From Gammaproteobacteria bacterium (lineage in GTDB: Bacteria; Pseudomonadota; Gammaproteobacteria; PIVX01), in assembly GCA_003353785.1 (NCBI GenBank), contig PIVX01000008.1, forward strand, positions 1 through 64,000: 64,000 nucleotides of DNA. The letters run 5' to 3'. The stretch's first letter is position 1. Each line of letters begins with the position of its first letter. The notes below the pieces were generated by a model that searched no databases, was not told where the DNA came from, and worked only from the letters and a program-made list of their open reading frames with translations. Positions 26,589 to 40,724 of this stretch are shown piece after piece. The position numbers were made by a program, and so were the translations under genes.

Positions 26589-28409
26589 TTATTCTACGGT
26601 AACAGATTTTGCCAAATTTCTTGGTTGATCAACATCAGTACCCTTTAAAACAGCAACTTCATATGCTAAAAGCTGCAAAGGGATAGAATATAATATAGGA
26701 TTTAGCATCTCTTTGACTGTTGGCATTGGTACAACCTTAAACCTTTGGTCTTTACATAATTCAGAGTTATTAGTAAAAATATAGATTTTTCCTCCCCTTG
26801 AATGTACCTCATCTATATTTGATCTGATTTTTTTAAGTAATTTATTATCTGGTGCTATAAATAGAATAGGCATCTCTTTATCTACTAATGCAAGAGGCCC
26901 ATGTTTCAATTCTCCAGCAGCGTAACTCTCAGCATGAATATAAGAAATCTCTTTTAATTTTAAAGCACCTTCTAATGCTAAAGGATAATAAGAGCCTCTA
27001 CCTAAAAATAATGCGCTATGATTATTTTCAAAATCAGCTGAAATTCCCTTGATAACATCGATCTCACTCAAAACATGCTCTATTGCTATAATAAGATCAC
27101 TGATATCCTGTTCGGTAAGCAAATTTTCCCCGTTTTTTAAAGAAGCAAATGCCATAGATAGCAATAGTAAAGCTGTGAGTTGAGTCGTAAACCCTTTAGT
27201 AGAAGCAACACCAATTTCTGAACCAGCTCTTGTTAGAATACGACCATCAGATTCTCTAACTAATGTACTATTAGCAACATTACAAATTGCTAATCTAAAT
27301 AAAAATGGCATAGTTCTACTTTTCTTAAGTGCTGCAATTGTATCTGCTGTTTCACCAGATTGAGAAACTGTTATAAATAGAGTATCAGAGAAAATTGAAA
27401 CATCCCTATACCTAAATTCACTTGCGATCTCAACTGAGCAAGGAATATCAGCAACTGATTCTATCCAATATTTTGCTATTAGTCCTGCATGATAGCTTGT
27501 TCCACAAGCAATAATATAAATACTCTTAGTTTTATTGAGCACCTCTTTAATATTGTAACCAAAAGATTCTAGTACAATTTTATTATTACTAAATCTGCCA
27601 TCTAAAGTGTTTTTTATAGCTTCAGTCTGATCAAAAATTTCCTTAAGCATGTAATGCTTAAACTTTCCTTTTTTAGAAACAGTCATTTCGTCTTGAGATA
27701 TCTGCTGTATTTTTCTACTTGTTCTTTGATCATTAGCGTCATAAATATATATTCTTTCTTCAGAGATAATGGCTATATCATCTTCTTCTAGATAAATAAC
27801 ACTTTCAACATTTTGACTGATAGCTACTGCATCAGAGGAAATAAAATTTTCATCAATACCTATGCCAATTACTAGCGGAGATCCTTGACAAATTGTATAA
27901 ATCTCATTAGGGTTTTTATTAGAGATAATACCAAATGCATATGCTCCTTCAAAATCATTTGCCGCAAGACGAATGCCCTTTAATAAATCTTGCTCCTGCT
28001 CAAAATAATAATTAATTAGGTGAGCAGCTACCTCAGTGTCAGTATCTGAGTTAAACTTATATCCATTGTCTTGCAAAAAGGATCTTAATTCATGGTGATT
28101 TTCAATAATACCATTATGTACAATAGCTATTAAATTTGAAGTATGTGGATGAGCATTATTCTCCGTAGGCTCTCCATGAGTTGCCCATCTTGTATGTGCT
28201 ATTCCAACCTGCCCTTTTACTGGCGAAGACTTTAGGATATTTTCTAAATTGACAACTTTACCTACAGCTCTTACAACTTCAATATTGTGCTCTGGATTTA
28301 TAATAGCAACCCCAGCAGAATCATATCCACGATATTCAAGCCGTTTTAATCCACCAACTAAAAGCGACGCAACATTCCTCTTAGAAACTATTCCAATTAT
28401 CCCACACAT
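26589..28409 (-). CDS. glmS: Glutamine-fructose-6-phosphate aminotransferase GlmS
   Basis: Makes glucosamine-6-phosphate from fructose-6-phosphate and glutamine, the first step to UDP-GlcNAc. The catalytic Cys2 is exposed at the N-terminus (MCGIIGIVSKRNV), followed by the class II glutaminase domain (GYDSAGVAI, TRWATHGEPTENNAHPH). Two SIS domains follow (IACGTSYHAGLIAKYW, TVSQSGETADTIAAL, TRAGSEIGVASTKGFTTQL, LKEISYIHAESYAAGELKHG), and it ends PRNLAKSVTVE as in E. coli. 606 residues. Directly follows glmU. No glmS ribozyme is visible upstream, as expected for this group. Confidence 0.96.
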   Translation of the reverse strand: MCGIIGIVSKRNVASLLVGGLKRLEYRGYDSAGVAIINPEHNIEVVRAVGKVVNLENILKSSPVKGQVGIAHTRWATHGEPTENNAHPHTSNLIAIVHNGIIENHHELRSFLQDNGYKFNSDTDTEVAAHLINYYFEQEQDLLKGIRLAANDFEGAYAFGIISNKNPNEIYTICQGSPLVIGIGIDENFISSDAVAISQNVESVIYLEEDDIAIISEERIYIYDANDQRTSRKIQQISQDEMTVSKKGKFKHYMLKEIFDQTEAIKNTLDGRFSNNKIVLESFGYNIKEVLNKTKSIYIIACGTSYHAGLIAKYWIESVADIPCSVEIASEFRYRDVSIFSDTLFITVSQSGETADTIAALKKSRTMPFLFRLAICNVANSTLVRESDGRILTRAGSEIGVASTKGFTTQLTALLLLSMAFASLKNGENLLTEQDISDLIIAIEHVLSEIDVIKGISADFENNHSALFLGRGSYYPLALEGALKLKEISYIHAESYAAGELKHGPLALVDKEMPILFIAPDNKLLKKIRSNIDEVHSRGGKIYIFTNNSELCKDQRFKVVPMPTVKEMLNPILYSIPLQLLAYEVAVLKGTDVDQPRNLAKSVTVE

Positions 28410-28411
28410 AA

Positions 28412-29788
28412 TTATTTCCTCATCTTTTTGGGCCTTTGCCAGTTAGCAACTATTTTCTGGCTTGTTCTAGTAATAGCTAATTCATTGTCAGGTACATCTT
28501 TAGTTATAGTAGAGCCAGCACCAATAGTAGAATTTCTACCAATTTTAACTGGAGCTACCAATTGCGTACCAGAACCAATGAAAGCATTTTCATGAATTTC
28601 TGTTTTATGCTTGTTAGCTCCATCAAAATTACAGGTAATTGTACCAGCTCCTATATTTACGTTCTCCATAACAAGAGTATCCCCGATATAACTTAAATGG
28701 TTAATTTTACTATTAGGATGAATCTCAGAATTTTTGATCTCAACAAAATTACCAATTTTAACATCAGCATGTAAGATAGTTCCTGGCCTAGTACGTGCAA
28801 AAGGACCTATCTGACAATTTTCTGCTATCGTTGAGCCATCTATATATGTATTAGGTTCAATTATAGTACCTGACTTTATACTAGAGTTTTTAATAACGCA
28901 ATTTGCTCCTATTGTTACATTATCTTCAATAACTGTATTATCAATCAATACATTAAAGTCTACTAAGCAATCCTTACCTATTTCTACATCACCTCTAAAA
29001 TAAACATGCTCGTAATCAAGAAAAGTAACTCCTTCCTCCATAAATTTCTCTGCTAAAACTTTTTGATATTTTTTTTCACTACTTGCCAATTGCAATCTTG
29101 TATTAATTCCTTCTATCTCAAATTCATTTTTAACAGTAAAGCTGGCTATTGACTCATTTTCTTTTAAAGCAGCATAAACTAAATCAGGTAAATAATATTC
29201 TCCTTGAGCATTATCATTACTTAATTCTGGGTACCATTTTTTGAATTTTTCAACTCCAATACAAAGAATTCCAGTAAAAATTTCTTGTATTTTTAGTTGC
29301 AACTCATTGGCATCTTTCTGTTCGACAATAGCAGAAATGTTATTATCTTGATCTCTTATAACTCTACCATAACCAGCAGGATCATCTTTGTTAGCTAATA
29401 TTAAACCCAAATTAAAACTACTAGACATTTCTAGAAATTTTTCCAATGTAGCAAAGCTAATTAAAGGAACATCTCCAAATAATATTAAAACTCTTGAATC
29501 TTTGGTTAAACCTTCAATCGCTACATTTGCAGCATGGGCAGTGCCTTGTTGCTGTTTTTGCTCTACGATAGATACGGGAAATTCTTTACATTCGTTAATG
29601 ACTTGCTCTTTTTTATGACCTACGACAATTGAAATAGAAACCGGGTTTAACTTTTGTACGGTTCTAATAACATGTTTTATTAACGGCTCCCCTGCTAATT
29701 TGTGACAAACTTTAGCTAAACTAGACTTCAACCTTTTACCTGCACCAGCTGCCAAAATCACAACGGTCAAAGGTCTCATATTAGGCAT
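28412..29788 (-). CDS. glmU: Bifunctional GlmU (GlcNAc-1-P uridyltransferase/GlcN-1-P acetyltransferase)
   Basis: Acetylates glucosamine-1-phosphate and couples it to UTP, yielding UDP-GlcNAc. The N-terminal uridyltransferase has VVILAAGAGKRLKSSLAKV, a variant of the usual LAAGxGTRMxSxxPKV loop, and LFGDVPLI. The C-terminal left-handed beta-helix is seen from about residue 250 (hexapeptide repeats, VEIGKDCLVDFNVLID and onwards) with RTRPGTILHADVKIGNFVEIKNS, the conserved SYIGD and GAGTITCNFDG. 458 residues. The start overlaps the end of atpC by 8 bases. The order atpC-glmU-glmS is common in gammaproteobacteria. Confidence 0.95.
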   Translation of the reverse strand: MPNMRPLTVVILAAGAGKRLKSSLAKVCHKLAGEPLIKHVIRTVQKLNPVSISIVVGHKKEQVINECKEFPVSIVEQKQQQGTAHAANVAIEGLTKDSRVLILFGDVPLISFATLEKFLEMSSSFNLGLILANKDDPAGYGRVIRDQDNNISAIVEQKDANELQLKIQEIFTGILCIGVEKFKKWYPELSNDNAQGEYYLPDLVYAALKENESIASFTVKNEFEIEGINTRLQLASSEKKYQKVLAEKFMEEGVTFLDYEHVYFRGDVEIGKDCLVDFNVLIDNTVIEDNVTIGANCVIKNSSIKSGTIIEPNTYIDGSTIAENCQIGPFARTRPGTILHADVKIGNFVEIKNSEIHPNSKINHLSYIGDTLVMENVNIGAGTITCNFDGANKHKTEIHENAFIGSGTQLVAPVKIGRNSTIGAGSTITKDVPDNELAITRTSQKIVANWQRPKKMRK

Positions 29789-30206
29789 CTTTATTTCTCA
29801 ACTCTTGAATAACCCTTAGCTGAGCAGCAGCATTAGCAAGCTCGGTCTGGATCTCAGCAAGATCTTCATCTGGCTTTCTATTTTTAATCAGCTCTTGAGC
29901 ACGTTTTTTCGCTCTAATTGCAGCCTGCTCATCTAGATCATCTACATGCTCCGCAACATCAGCTAAAACAGTCACACATGAAGGTTGGATCTCCAACATA
30001 CCACCAGAAATATAGAAATAATCTTTCTTACCTTTTACATCTATTATTTTGACCAATCCAGGTTTAAGCTTTGTTAACAAAGGAGCGTGGCCGTGGTTAA
30101 TACCTATTTCCCCCATAATCCCAGACACTGTTACGTAAGCAACCATTCCTGAAAAAATTTCTTTCTCAAGACTTACAATATCAATTTTCATACTTATTGA
30201 TGGCAT
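29781..30206 (-). CDS. atpC: F0F1 ATP synthase epsilon subunit
   Basis: The 141-residue regulatory subunit of the F1 central stalk. It starts with the beta-sandwich domain (MKIDIVSLEKEIFSGMV, YVTVSGIMGEIGINHGHAPL, LLTKLKPG) and ends with the helical hairpin (AAIRAKKRAQELI). Follows atpD by 1 base and overlaps glmU. Confidence 0.95.
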   Translation of the reverse strand: MPSISMKIDIVSLEKEIFSGMVAYVTVSGIMGEIGINHGHAPLLTKLKPGLVKIIDVKGKKDYFYISGGMLEIQPSCVTVLADVAEHVDDLDEQAAIRAKKRAQELIKNRKPDEDLAEIQTELANAAAQLRVIQELRNKDA

Positions 30207-30207
30207 A

Positions 30208-32463
<2,256 letters not shown>

Positions 32464-32471
<8 letters not shown>

Positions 32472-34041
32472 TGCTTATATTAACCTTATTCCAACCTGCT
32501 TCTGATTTAAACTGTTCAACGACCTGTGCTAACTTATCAGTAATCTCTTCTGTTAAAACCGGCTCCCTGTTAATTTTGCTAAGTAGCTCTTCGTGATTAT
32601 CTCTAACATATTTCAATAAAGTATTCTCAAAATTAACCACTTGAGAAAGCTTAACATCATCTAAGTACCCTTTTTCTACAACAAATAATGCAACTCCCAT
32701 CTCACTTACAGATAGAGTAGAGTACTGTCCCTGTTTCATTATCTCTATAATACGCTGACCACGTTCAAGCTGGTTTCTGGTCGCTTGATCTAGATCTGAC
32801 GCAAATTGTGAAAAAGCCTCAAGCTCTCTAAATTGAGCTAAAGCCATTCTAACCCCACCACCAAGCTTTTTAATAATTCCAGTCTGCGCTGCTCCACCAA
32901 CACGTGAAACCGAAAGCCCAGCATTAATCGCAGGACGTTTACCAGCATTGAATAAATTTGTATCTAAGAAAATCTGCCCATCTGTTATCGAAATAACATT
33001 TGTTGGAACAAATGCTGAAACATCCCCTGCTTGAGTTTCTATTATCGGTAACGCCGTTAAAGAACCCGTCTTTCCTGTAACTTTACCTTTAGTATATTCT
33101 TCTACGTATTGAACATTTACTCTAGCTGCTCTTTCTAGCAATCTAGAATGTAGATAAAATATATCTCCTGGATAAGCTTCTCTTCCTGGAGGCCTTCTCA
33201 ATAACAAAGAAATCTGCCTATAAGCCCAAGCCTGTTTAGTTAAATCATCATAAATTATTAAAGCATCCCCACCATTATCCCTAAAAAATTCTCCCATTGC
33301 ACATCCAGAATAAGGAGCAATATATTGAAGTGCTGCAGCATCTGCAGCGCTTGCTACTACTACGATGGTATGTTTTAGAGCATCATACTTCTCAAGAGTT
33401 CTTACAACATTAGCAACTGATGAGGCTTTTTGGCCAATTGCTACATAAACACATTTCACTCCAGTATCTTTTTGATTAATAATAGTGTCAATCGCAATAG
33501 CGGTTTTACCAGTTTGTCTATCACCAATTATTAGCTCCCTTTGGCCTTTACCAATTGGCACCATAGAGTCTATGGCTTTCAATCCAGTTTGCATAGGCTC
33601 ATTAACTGACTGTCTTTCAATTACTCCAGGAGCAACTTTTTCAATTTCTGATAATTCAACATTAGCCAATGCCCCTTTGCCATCTATCGGCTCTCCCAAG
33701 GCATTAACTACTCTACCCAAAAGAGCTCTACCTACGGGAACACTTAACACTTTGCCAGTACATTTAACTTTACTGCCTTCTTGAATCCCGCCATAATCAC
33801 CAAGAATAACTGCACCTACGGAATCCCTTTCTAAATTAAGAGCTAATCCCATTGAACCACTATCAAATTCAAGCATTTCAGATGACATCACATCTGTTAA
33901 ACCATATAACCTTACAATTCCATCTTTAACACTGACAACCTTCCCTTCAGATTTAATTTCAGATGAAGATTTAAAATCCTTAATTCTATTTTTAATTATG
34001 TCACTTATTTCTGTTGGTTTTAATGCAATATGCCCGGCCAT
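32464..34041 (-). CDS. atpA: F0F1 ATP synthase alpha subunit
   Basis: Non-catalytic nucleotide-binding F1 subunit. Walker [47 protein letters not shown] and the arginine finger region [10 protein letters not shown] are present. 525 residues, a little longer than in E. coli through the N- and mid-regions. A strong set of neighbours confirms it. Confidence 0.97.
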
Positions 34042-34066
34042 ATTAACTTACCCCTTTAAATATAAT

Positions 34067-34603
34067 CTAATTTAGTACATATGTGGTTAGTTGACGAAGA
34101 TTATTCTTTATCGAGCCATCTACCACATGATCACCTACTCTTACTACTAATCCACCTATTATATCTTCATCAATAATACAATTAAGCTTAACCTGATTGA
34201 GATTTAATTTTTTCTTCAATTTATCCTGTAAATTTTTCTTCATATCATCAGAAAGTTCCATACTTGAGATAACATCAACATCATCAATACTCATATGTTC
34301 ATTAAGCAACTCTGTATATACTTTACTAATAGTTTTTAATGATTTTAATCTCTTATTATATATTAATAATTTAATAAAATTTTTCTGTTCATCAGTTACA
34401 TTAGAACCAAGTAAATATTTTAATAATCCAACTATTTCTTGATTATCAATAGTTGGGTTTTCATATAAAGCTATAACATCTGGATGCGTGCTAAAATTTT
34501 CTAAGACAAGCAAAGCTTTATCCCAATCCTCAAGAGTATTTGTATCTACCGCAATATCAAAAATAGCTTTGGCATAAGGCCTAGCAACAAACGTTTTTTC
34601 CAT
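34067..34603 (-). CDS. atpH: F0F1 ATP synthase delta subunit
   Basis: 178-residue peripheral-stalk subunit that joins F1 to subunit b. The N-terminal helical domain (ARPYAKAIFDIAVD) and the C-terminal segment near the conserved GGLVVRVGDHVVDGSIKNNL are seen. Its start shares one base-pair region with the stop of atpF. Confidence 0.94.
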   Translation of the reverse strand: MEKTFVARPYAKAIFDIAVDTNTLEDWDKALLVLENFSTHPDVIALYENPTIDNQEIVGLLKYLLGSNVTDEQKNFIKLLIYNKRLKSLKTISKVYTELLNEHMSIDDVDVISSMELSDDMKKNLQDKLKKKLNLNQVKLNCIIDEDIIGGLVVRVGDHVVDGSIKNNLRQLTTYVLN

Positions 34604-35076
34604 TATTTAATCTCTTGAATAACTTCATTTATTAATTTTTTATGAGTTTCTTTATCAATATTTTTTTTGATCACCTTTTCGATACCCATAATCGCCATCA
34701 TTGAAACCTCAGTTCTTAATGATTGTTTTGCTTTCAATATTTCTTGATCAATATCAAGCTTAGCCGCATTTATTATTCGCATGCCCTCTTCTTTAGCTTG
34801 CCCTTTTGATTCTTCTACGATCAAAGTTGCTTTTTTAGCTGCATTTTCAATTATAATATTAGCCTCAACTTTAGCTTGTTTAAGTTCTTCTACAATTTTT
34901 TTCTTAGATAATTCTAGATTACTTTGTGCTTTCTCCGCAGCAGATAAACCATCAGATATTTTTTTCTCACGATCTTCCATAGCTTTAACAATCGGAGGCC
35001 AAACATATTTCATGGTGAACCATACAAAAATAGCAAATGTTATCATTTGCCCAAACAATGTTAGGTTAATGTTCAA
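34603..35076 (-). CDS. atpF: F0F1 ATP synthase subunit b
   Basis: 157-residue peripheral stalk subunit: one N-terminal membrane helix ([20 protein letters not shown]) with the conserved [16 protein letters not shown] after it, then a long charged coiled coil rich in alanine, lysine and glutamate. Length and position match the E. coli subunit. Confidence 0.95.
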   Translation of the reverse strand: MNINLTLFGQMITFAIFVWFTMKYVWPPIVKAMEDREKKISDGLSAAEKAQSNLELSKKKIVEELKQAKVEANIIIENAAKKATLIVEESKGQAKEEGMRIINAAKLDIDQEILKAKQSLRTEVSMMAIMGIEKVIKKNIDKETHKKLINEVIQEIK

Positions 35077-35108
35077 CGAACACTCCTTATTAATTTAAAA
35101 AACATACG

Positions 35109-36299
<1,191 letters not shown>

Positions 36300-36526
36300 T
36301 TAAGAATATTCAAAATATATAAATAAATTTTAATCCACAAATTTTATGTTCTTTATATGAGCAATAATATGTTTTTTTTTATTTTTTTAGATTTAACTAT
36401 ATAAATTCTATTCAGATAGATAGTTCAGACAAAACGTCAAGATACCAAGAAAACTTCTTTAACCAATAAAACAATATCTATTAAAAATTTATCCTAGAAA
36501 ATAATTACTTTATCTTAACTTCGAAA

Positions 36527-37633
36527 TTAAAGATGTCTTTTTATTACTTCAAATTGAGCATCCCAACTTAGATCCTTCTTAAAAGCATCCAGACAATTAT
36601 CAACCATTGTCGAATATTTGGAAGTATTAAGCATTGCTTGTGCTTCTGATAACGCTTCGAGAAAAGAAGTAATCGTCCACTCTTTCATATAGATACCACA
36701 CTGATAACGTTCTATTATTTCTATACATTGGGGATTGGGAGTAGCAATTATTGGCACTCCATAGGCAAGAGATTCAAATAATTTATTTGGGGCACAGTAA
36801 TATCCATTTAGATTATCACCCTTCCACAAAATAAGCGAGAAGCTATATTGCGGCCTTAAAGCACATAGTTCACTATTATTTATAAATTTATTATATTTTA
36901 TTGTTTTATTGTTTTCTCCGCAAACTCTGGTTAAAAATTCATACTCAATATCTTTAGCAATTGATCCGTAAATATCGATTGAGTATTTTTTGACACCGCT
37001 GTGCCAAAAAAAATCACTAAGAGTAGCGTAACTCAATTTACCTGCATATAAAAACTTACCATTTCTTTGTTCAGAAGATATGGAACAAGAATCTTTAAGG
37101 TACGTAGAAGCATTGTAAACATTAACCCATCTATTATGATCTTTAAAATGGCACTCTTTAACATCCGATAACATTCTATTTTTTTCAGGAAATATCAATA
37201 GATCAATTTTTTCCTGTAAAATATTATTAAGCATTACATCACCTTTACCATAACAACTAATAAGCTCCAAACAGTAATAAATAATTTTATCTGGTTTGTA
37301 TTTTAATTTTAGTATCACCGGAATAGAATAAGTACAGTAAATAATTAAAATTTTAGGTTTATTTTTATTTATTATATCAGCGCATTTTATTATATAATCA
37401 ATACGACCAACACGACTATAAGCTCCACTATCTATATAGACAGTTTTTACAAAATATTTATCAGTTTTCTGCTTATTAAATTTTATATCGTCGCCAAAAA
37501 AAGATGGCTGCAACAATTGACCTCTAGTACCGTAATAATCAGAAATATCTCTAAATAGCATATTGATTTGAGGAGATCCATAACCAATAACAACATCAGA
37601 TACTCCTATTACATCCACACTTTTTTCTAGCAT
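36527..37633 (-). CDS. GT4-like glycosyltransferase
   Basis: 368 residues. The C-terminal half has NSELCALRPQYSFSLILWK and APNKLFESLAYGVPIIATPNPQCIEII with the donor-binding glutamate of GT-B family 4-like enzymes. The N-terminal half (VIGYGSPQINMLFRDISDYYG, ILIIYCTYSIPVILKLKYKP) is a Rossmann-like domain. The gene begins 1 base after the previous one ends, so the two are probably cotranscribed. It separates atpB from atpI. Sugar and acceptor unknown. Confidence 0.72.
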   Translation of the reverse strand: MLEKSVDVIGVSDVVIGYGSPQINMLFRDISDYYGTRGQLLQPSFFGDDIKFNKQKTDKYFVKTVYIDSGAYSRVGRIDYIIKCADIINKNKPKILIIYCTYSIPVILKLKYKPDKIIYYCLELISCYGKGDVMLNNILQEKIDLLIFPEKNRMLSDVKECHFKDHNRWVNVYNASTYLKDSCSISSEQRNGKFLYAGKLSYATLSDFFWHSGVKKYSIDIYGSIAKDIEYEFLTRVCGENNKTIKYNKFINNSELCALRPQYSFSLILWKGDNLNGYYCAPNKLFESLAYGVPIIATPNPQCIEIIERYQCGIYMKEWTITSFLEALSEAQAMLNTSKYSTMVDNCLDAFKKDLSWDAQFEVIKRHL

Positions 37634-37634
37634 C

Positions 37635-39572
37635 TTATTGTTGCCCCAATACCTGATTATTAGCTATTATTTTTTCTATGATTTTTTTAGAATTATGCTT
37701 TTTCTGCCAAACATTTTTTGCAAAAAGAGCCGCCGTATTTTTATAATAATCAATATTACAAATGAGTTCCTCTATTTTATCATTTATCTCTTTCTTATCC
37801 ACATAGATTATACCAACTGTACTAATAGGAATATGCTTTTCTGTTTGCATAAAATTTATTGTCATTTCTTCTAAAAAATGATTATTTAAATCCGTAAAAA
37901 TGTCTAAAGAAACCTTGTCTTCTTGTGGAGGTATCTGTATCAAAGCCATACCTATCTGATTTTTATCAGTCATTACCAATTCTTGTTTTTCTTGATATTG
38001 AAAATTAGCTTTAATATTTATACAGTTATTGTTAAACAACTTATTAATTTTAATTTCAACCAAAATGTATTTTGCACCTTCAGGTATTTCATAATCTACG
38101 CCAATTTTTAAATTTTTAATGTTTTTCTTAGCTAAAATAACTTCTTTAGACAATATATTATGACACTGTTTTATTTCAGTATAATATTTATATATTTCAG
38201 GCATTAGAATTTTTGACATCCAACTTTTAGCCGGAACTAAAACTGTTTTACCAACATATAAAGCTTCCGCAAAAATCCCTGAACTCCTCAAAGAATAACC
38301 TATATCATCATAAGTTAACAAAACAATATCTGATTCATCAACTAATCTACCATATTCTTCTGGCAACATTTCTTTTGTATAAAGGAATAAATTTCTATTC
38401 ATTTTGCTATAATTATTTAATAAACTAATGGCACAAATAATATTTTCGCCAACATAGCTAGAATAATTAGATTGAATATGAAATTCTATTGAACTAGCTA
38501 GAGAAGTCATATTAAAGTACTGATATATCTCTGGGATATTATGATAACCTTTTTCTTGACGGGCATCCCCTAAATAAGTAATTTTCACCTTATCAGAAAT
38601 AACTTTTTCCCCCAAAATATTTTGTGTTTCCGCTGGAATAGGTAAAGTAGTAAATTTCATTACCCTAAGAGAGTTATATTGGTCTGTTAAAGCTTCTGTG
38701 TCAGTGTAAAAATGGACGAATTCTCCTCGAAATTTAGTTTGTATAAGTCTGAGCAAAGTTCTATATTGAGAGGACTTCCTTCTTTCATATTCATTAATAG
38801 CTTCTCCATAATAATTATACGAAAATTCTCTGCGAATTAGTAAATGCCAATTAATATTTACAGACTCTTCTTCAAAAATATACGCAATACTTAATATATC
38901 TTCTAATCTTGCATTTGGAATAAAAACTATATCACTGCTTGATGCCTTAATTGTTCTCAACAGGGTTTTTTTTGTGGTTTTAGCAAAACAAAAGGATACA
39001 TATTTAGAATACTGTTTATGTGAAAAATTTGAAGCCACTTTAACAAAATAAATAACTCTGTCAAATAACCTATACGAAATAAAAGAAAATATTTTATTAA
39101 TCAGGAAAAAACCTAACAAAAATGGAGCTGTTATTATTAAGATCAAAATCAAAACTGGCAACAATATTACTAATGAAATGCAAGTAAACATTAACCGATA
39201 CATACTAAATTTTTTTGTCAACAAATAAACGCTGGCTTCATCATTAAAACTAAGTATGCAATGATAAAATTTGGAATAAATAAATTTAAAATATATTTTT
39301 TTTAAATTTCCATATATCCTAGAAATATGTTTATTTTCAGAACATTCTGTCCTTGCAGGTTTATTCCCCCAAAAAGTACGTTTATAAACATTAATACATT
39401 CAACATCTTCAAAATATCTTTTTATAGTTTTAACTTTACATTTTTTATTTACAACTAAGTAAACCTTAAAACTAGATTTATCAATCTTTTCTATTATCCT
39501 TTTAGCATACTCAAAATGATGCCCTTCCATGCTAATAATCGAATTATCAATAAAAATAAATTTTTTCTTCAT
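37635..39572 (-). CDS. Large membrane-associated glycosyltransferase-like protein
   Basis: 645 residues. The start (FIFIDNSIISMEGHHFEYAKRI) resembles the first beta-strand and glycine loop of GT-B glycosyltransferases. A strongly hydrophobic stretch at about 125-165 (LVILLPVLILILIITAPFLLG) is a probable membrane hairpin. Residues about 325-470 look like a second Rossmann half (KVTYLGDARQEKGYHNIPEI-like sequence; SSGIFAEALYVGKTVLVPAKSW with a family-like glutamate). The last 150 residues form a beta-rich tail of unknown role followed by a helical end. Function is inferred from these patterns and its neighbour. Confidence 0.6.
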   Translation of the reverse strand: MKKKFIFIDNSIISMEGHHFEYAKRIIEKIDKSSFKVYLVVNKKCKVKTIKRYFEDVECINVYKRTFWGNKPARTECSENKHISRIYGNLKKIYFKFIYSKFYHCILSFNDEASVYLLTKKFSMYRLMFTCISLVILLPVLILILIITAPFLLGFFLINKIFSFISYRLFDRVIYFVKVASNFSHKQYSKYVSFCFAKTTKKTLLRTIKASSSDIVFIPNARLEDILSIAYIFEEESVNINWHLLIRREFSYNYYGEAINEYERRKSSQYRTLLRLIQTKFRGEFVHFYTDTEALTDQYNSLRVMKFTTLPIPAETQNILGEKVISDKVKITYLGDARQEKGYHNIPEIYQYFNMTSLASSIEFHIQSNYSSYVGENIICAISLLNNYSKMNRNLFLYTKEMLPEEYGRLVDESDIVLLTYDDIGYSLRSSGIFAEALYVGKTVLVPAKSWMSKILMPEIYKYYTEIKQCHNILSKEVILAKKNIKNLKIGVDYEIPEGAKYILVEIKINKLFNNNCINIKANFQYQEKQELVMTDKNQIGMALIQIPPQEDKVSLDIFTDLNNHFLEEMTINFMQTEKHIPISTVGIIYVDKKEINDKIEELICNIDYYKNTAALFAKNVWQKKHNSKKIIEKIIANNQVLGQQ

Positions 39573-39782
39573 CTCTTATTTATGTAAGGAGGATACCCCT
39601 AAACATTCTTACCTGTAAATTGACTATTAAACCACACTGCAAAATTTTTTTCTACTATGTTTTTTACTGATAAAAAACTTACATTCATAATAGGCAATTT
39701 GTCTTTATTTTTTTACTATGCTATAAATTTCATACTTTTTAGAAGTTTTTTATTTATTTAAATTCCTAATGTACCTCATTAC

Positions 39783-40643
39783 TTAACAACATATTGATAT
39801 TGATTCTACTATTTGTTTCCAAAAGCATTCTGGTAATCCATGACCTAATTTATTAATAATTTTTAGCTTAGAATTTGGCAAGCATTTAGCAAGATGCCTG
39901 CCATGGTCAAGAGGAAAAACAGGATCATGATCCCCATGAATAATAAGACTAGGAATAAATACTTTTGTTAATTGCTTAGCTCTTGAGCCAGCACATATCA
40001 TAGCAAGCATTTGTCTATTTATCCCACTAGGAGCATACCCACGATGGAATGACTCTATATAATGCCCACGAAGCTGCTGTTCATCAATGTGCTCGGAATG
40101 ATTATAAATTTTATACATTTCTAGCTTATCTTTAATATAATCTTCTATATTTTCTATCTTTCTATTAGGTGAAAAAAGATGCTCTAAAACTTCTTGCTTT
40201 GGTTGAGATAGCGCAGGATCTCCAGTTGTGGCTCCGATACAAGTTAAAGTTAAACATAGATCAGGGTGTTTAATAGCAAATAACTGAGCAATTATACCAC
40301 CCATAGATAACCCAACAAGATGGGCTTTACTAATGAATAATTTTTTCATCAAAGCAAATATGTCTTCTGCCATATCATCCAAAGTGTAAGGAGGCTTGAA
40401 ATCGATACCTGCTTGAATTTGCCAAATTATTTCTAATAAATTTGATACACCCAAATCATCATATTTTTCCGATAACCCAGAATCTCGATTATCTAAAGCT
40501 AAAACATGATAATTCTTTTCCACTAACCCATTGATAAAATCTTCTGGCCAGCTAGTTAACTGACCACCTAATCCAGGAATTAGTATTAATACCGGTGAAC
40601 TAGGATCGCCAAATTTTTCATAATAAATGTTTGCATTATTCAT
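39783..40643 (-). CDS. Alpha/beta hydrolase
   Basis: A serine hydrolase of the alpha/beta fold: oxyanion region LILIPGLGGQLTSW, LALDNRDSGLSEK, nucleophile elbow GLSMGGII, acid in IHGDHDPVFP and catalytic histidine in KLGHGLPE. I place the start at the ATG at 40643 (MNNANIYYEKFG), because the longer TTG reading only adds a hydrophobic stretch. Substrate unknown; esterases and lipid or lactone hydrolases share this pattern. It lies between atpI and the glycosyltransferases. Confidence 0.82.
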   Translation of the reverse strand: MNNANIYYEKFGDPSSPVLILIPGLGGQLTSWPEDFINGLVEKNYHVLALDNRDSGLSEKYDDLGVSNLLEIIWQIQAGIDFKPPYTLDDMAEDIFALMKKLFISKAHLVGLSMGGIIAQLFAIKHPDLCLTLTCIGATTGDPALSQPKQEVLEHLFSPNRKIENIEDYIKDKLEMYKIYNHSEHIDEQQLRGHYIESFHRGYAPSGINRQMLAMICAGSRAKQLTKVFIPSLIIHGDHDPVFPLDHGRHLAKCLPNSKLKIINKLGHGLPECFWKQIVESISICC

Positions 40644-40724
40644 ATCTAACTTTAGTTGTCCTCTTATAAACTTGTTAAAAGAATAGAATATATACAACAC
40701 TTCACGAAGAATAATCCACTATCT

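Noticed and set aside
33485..33784. A 99-codon frame opposite atpA
   Set aside because: It is antisense to a well-supported, highly conserved gene; its composition follows atpA codons in reverse.
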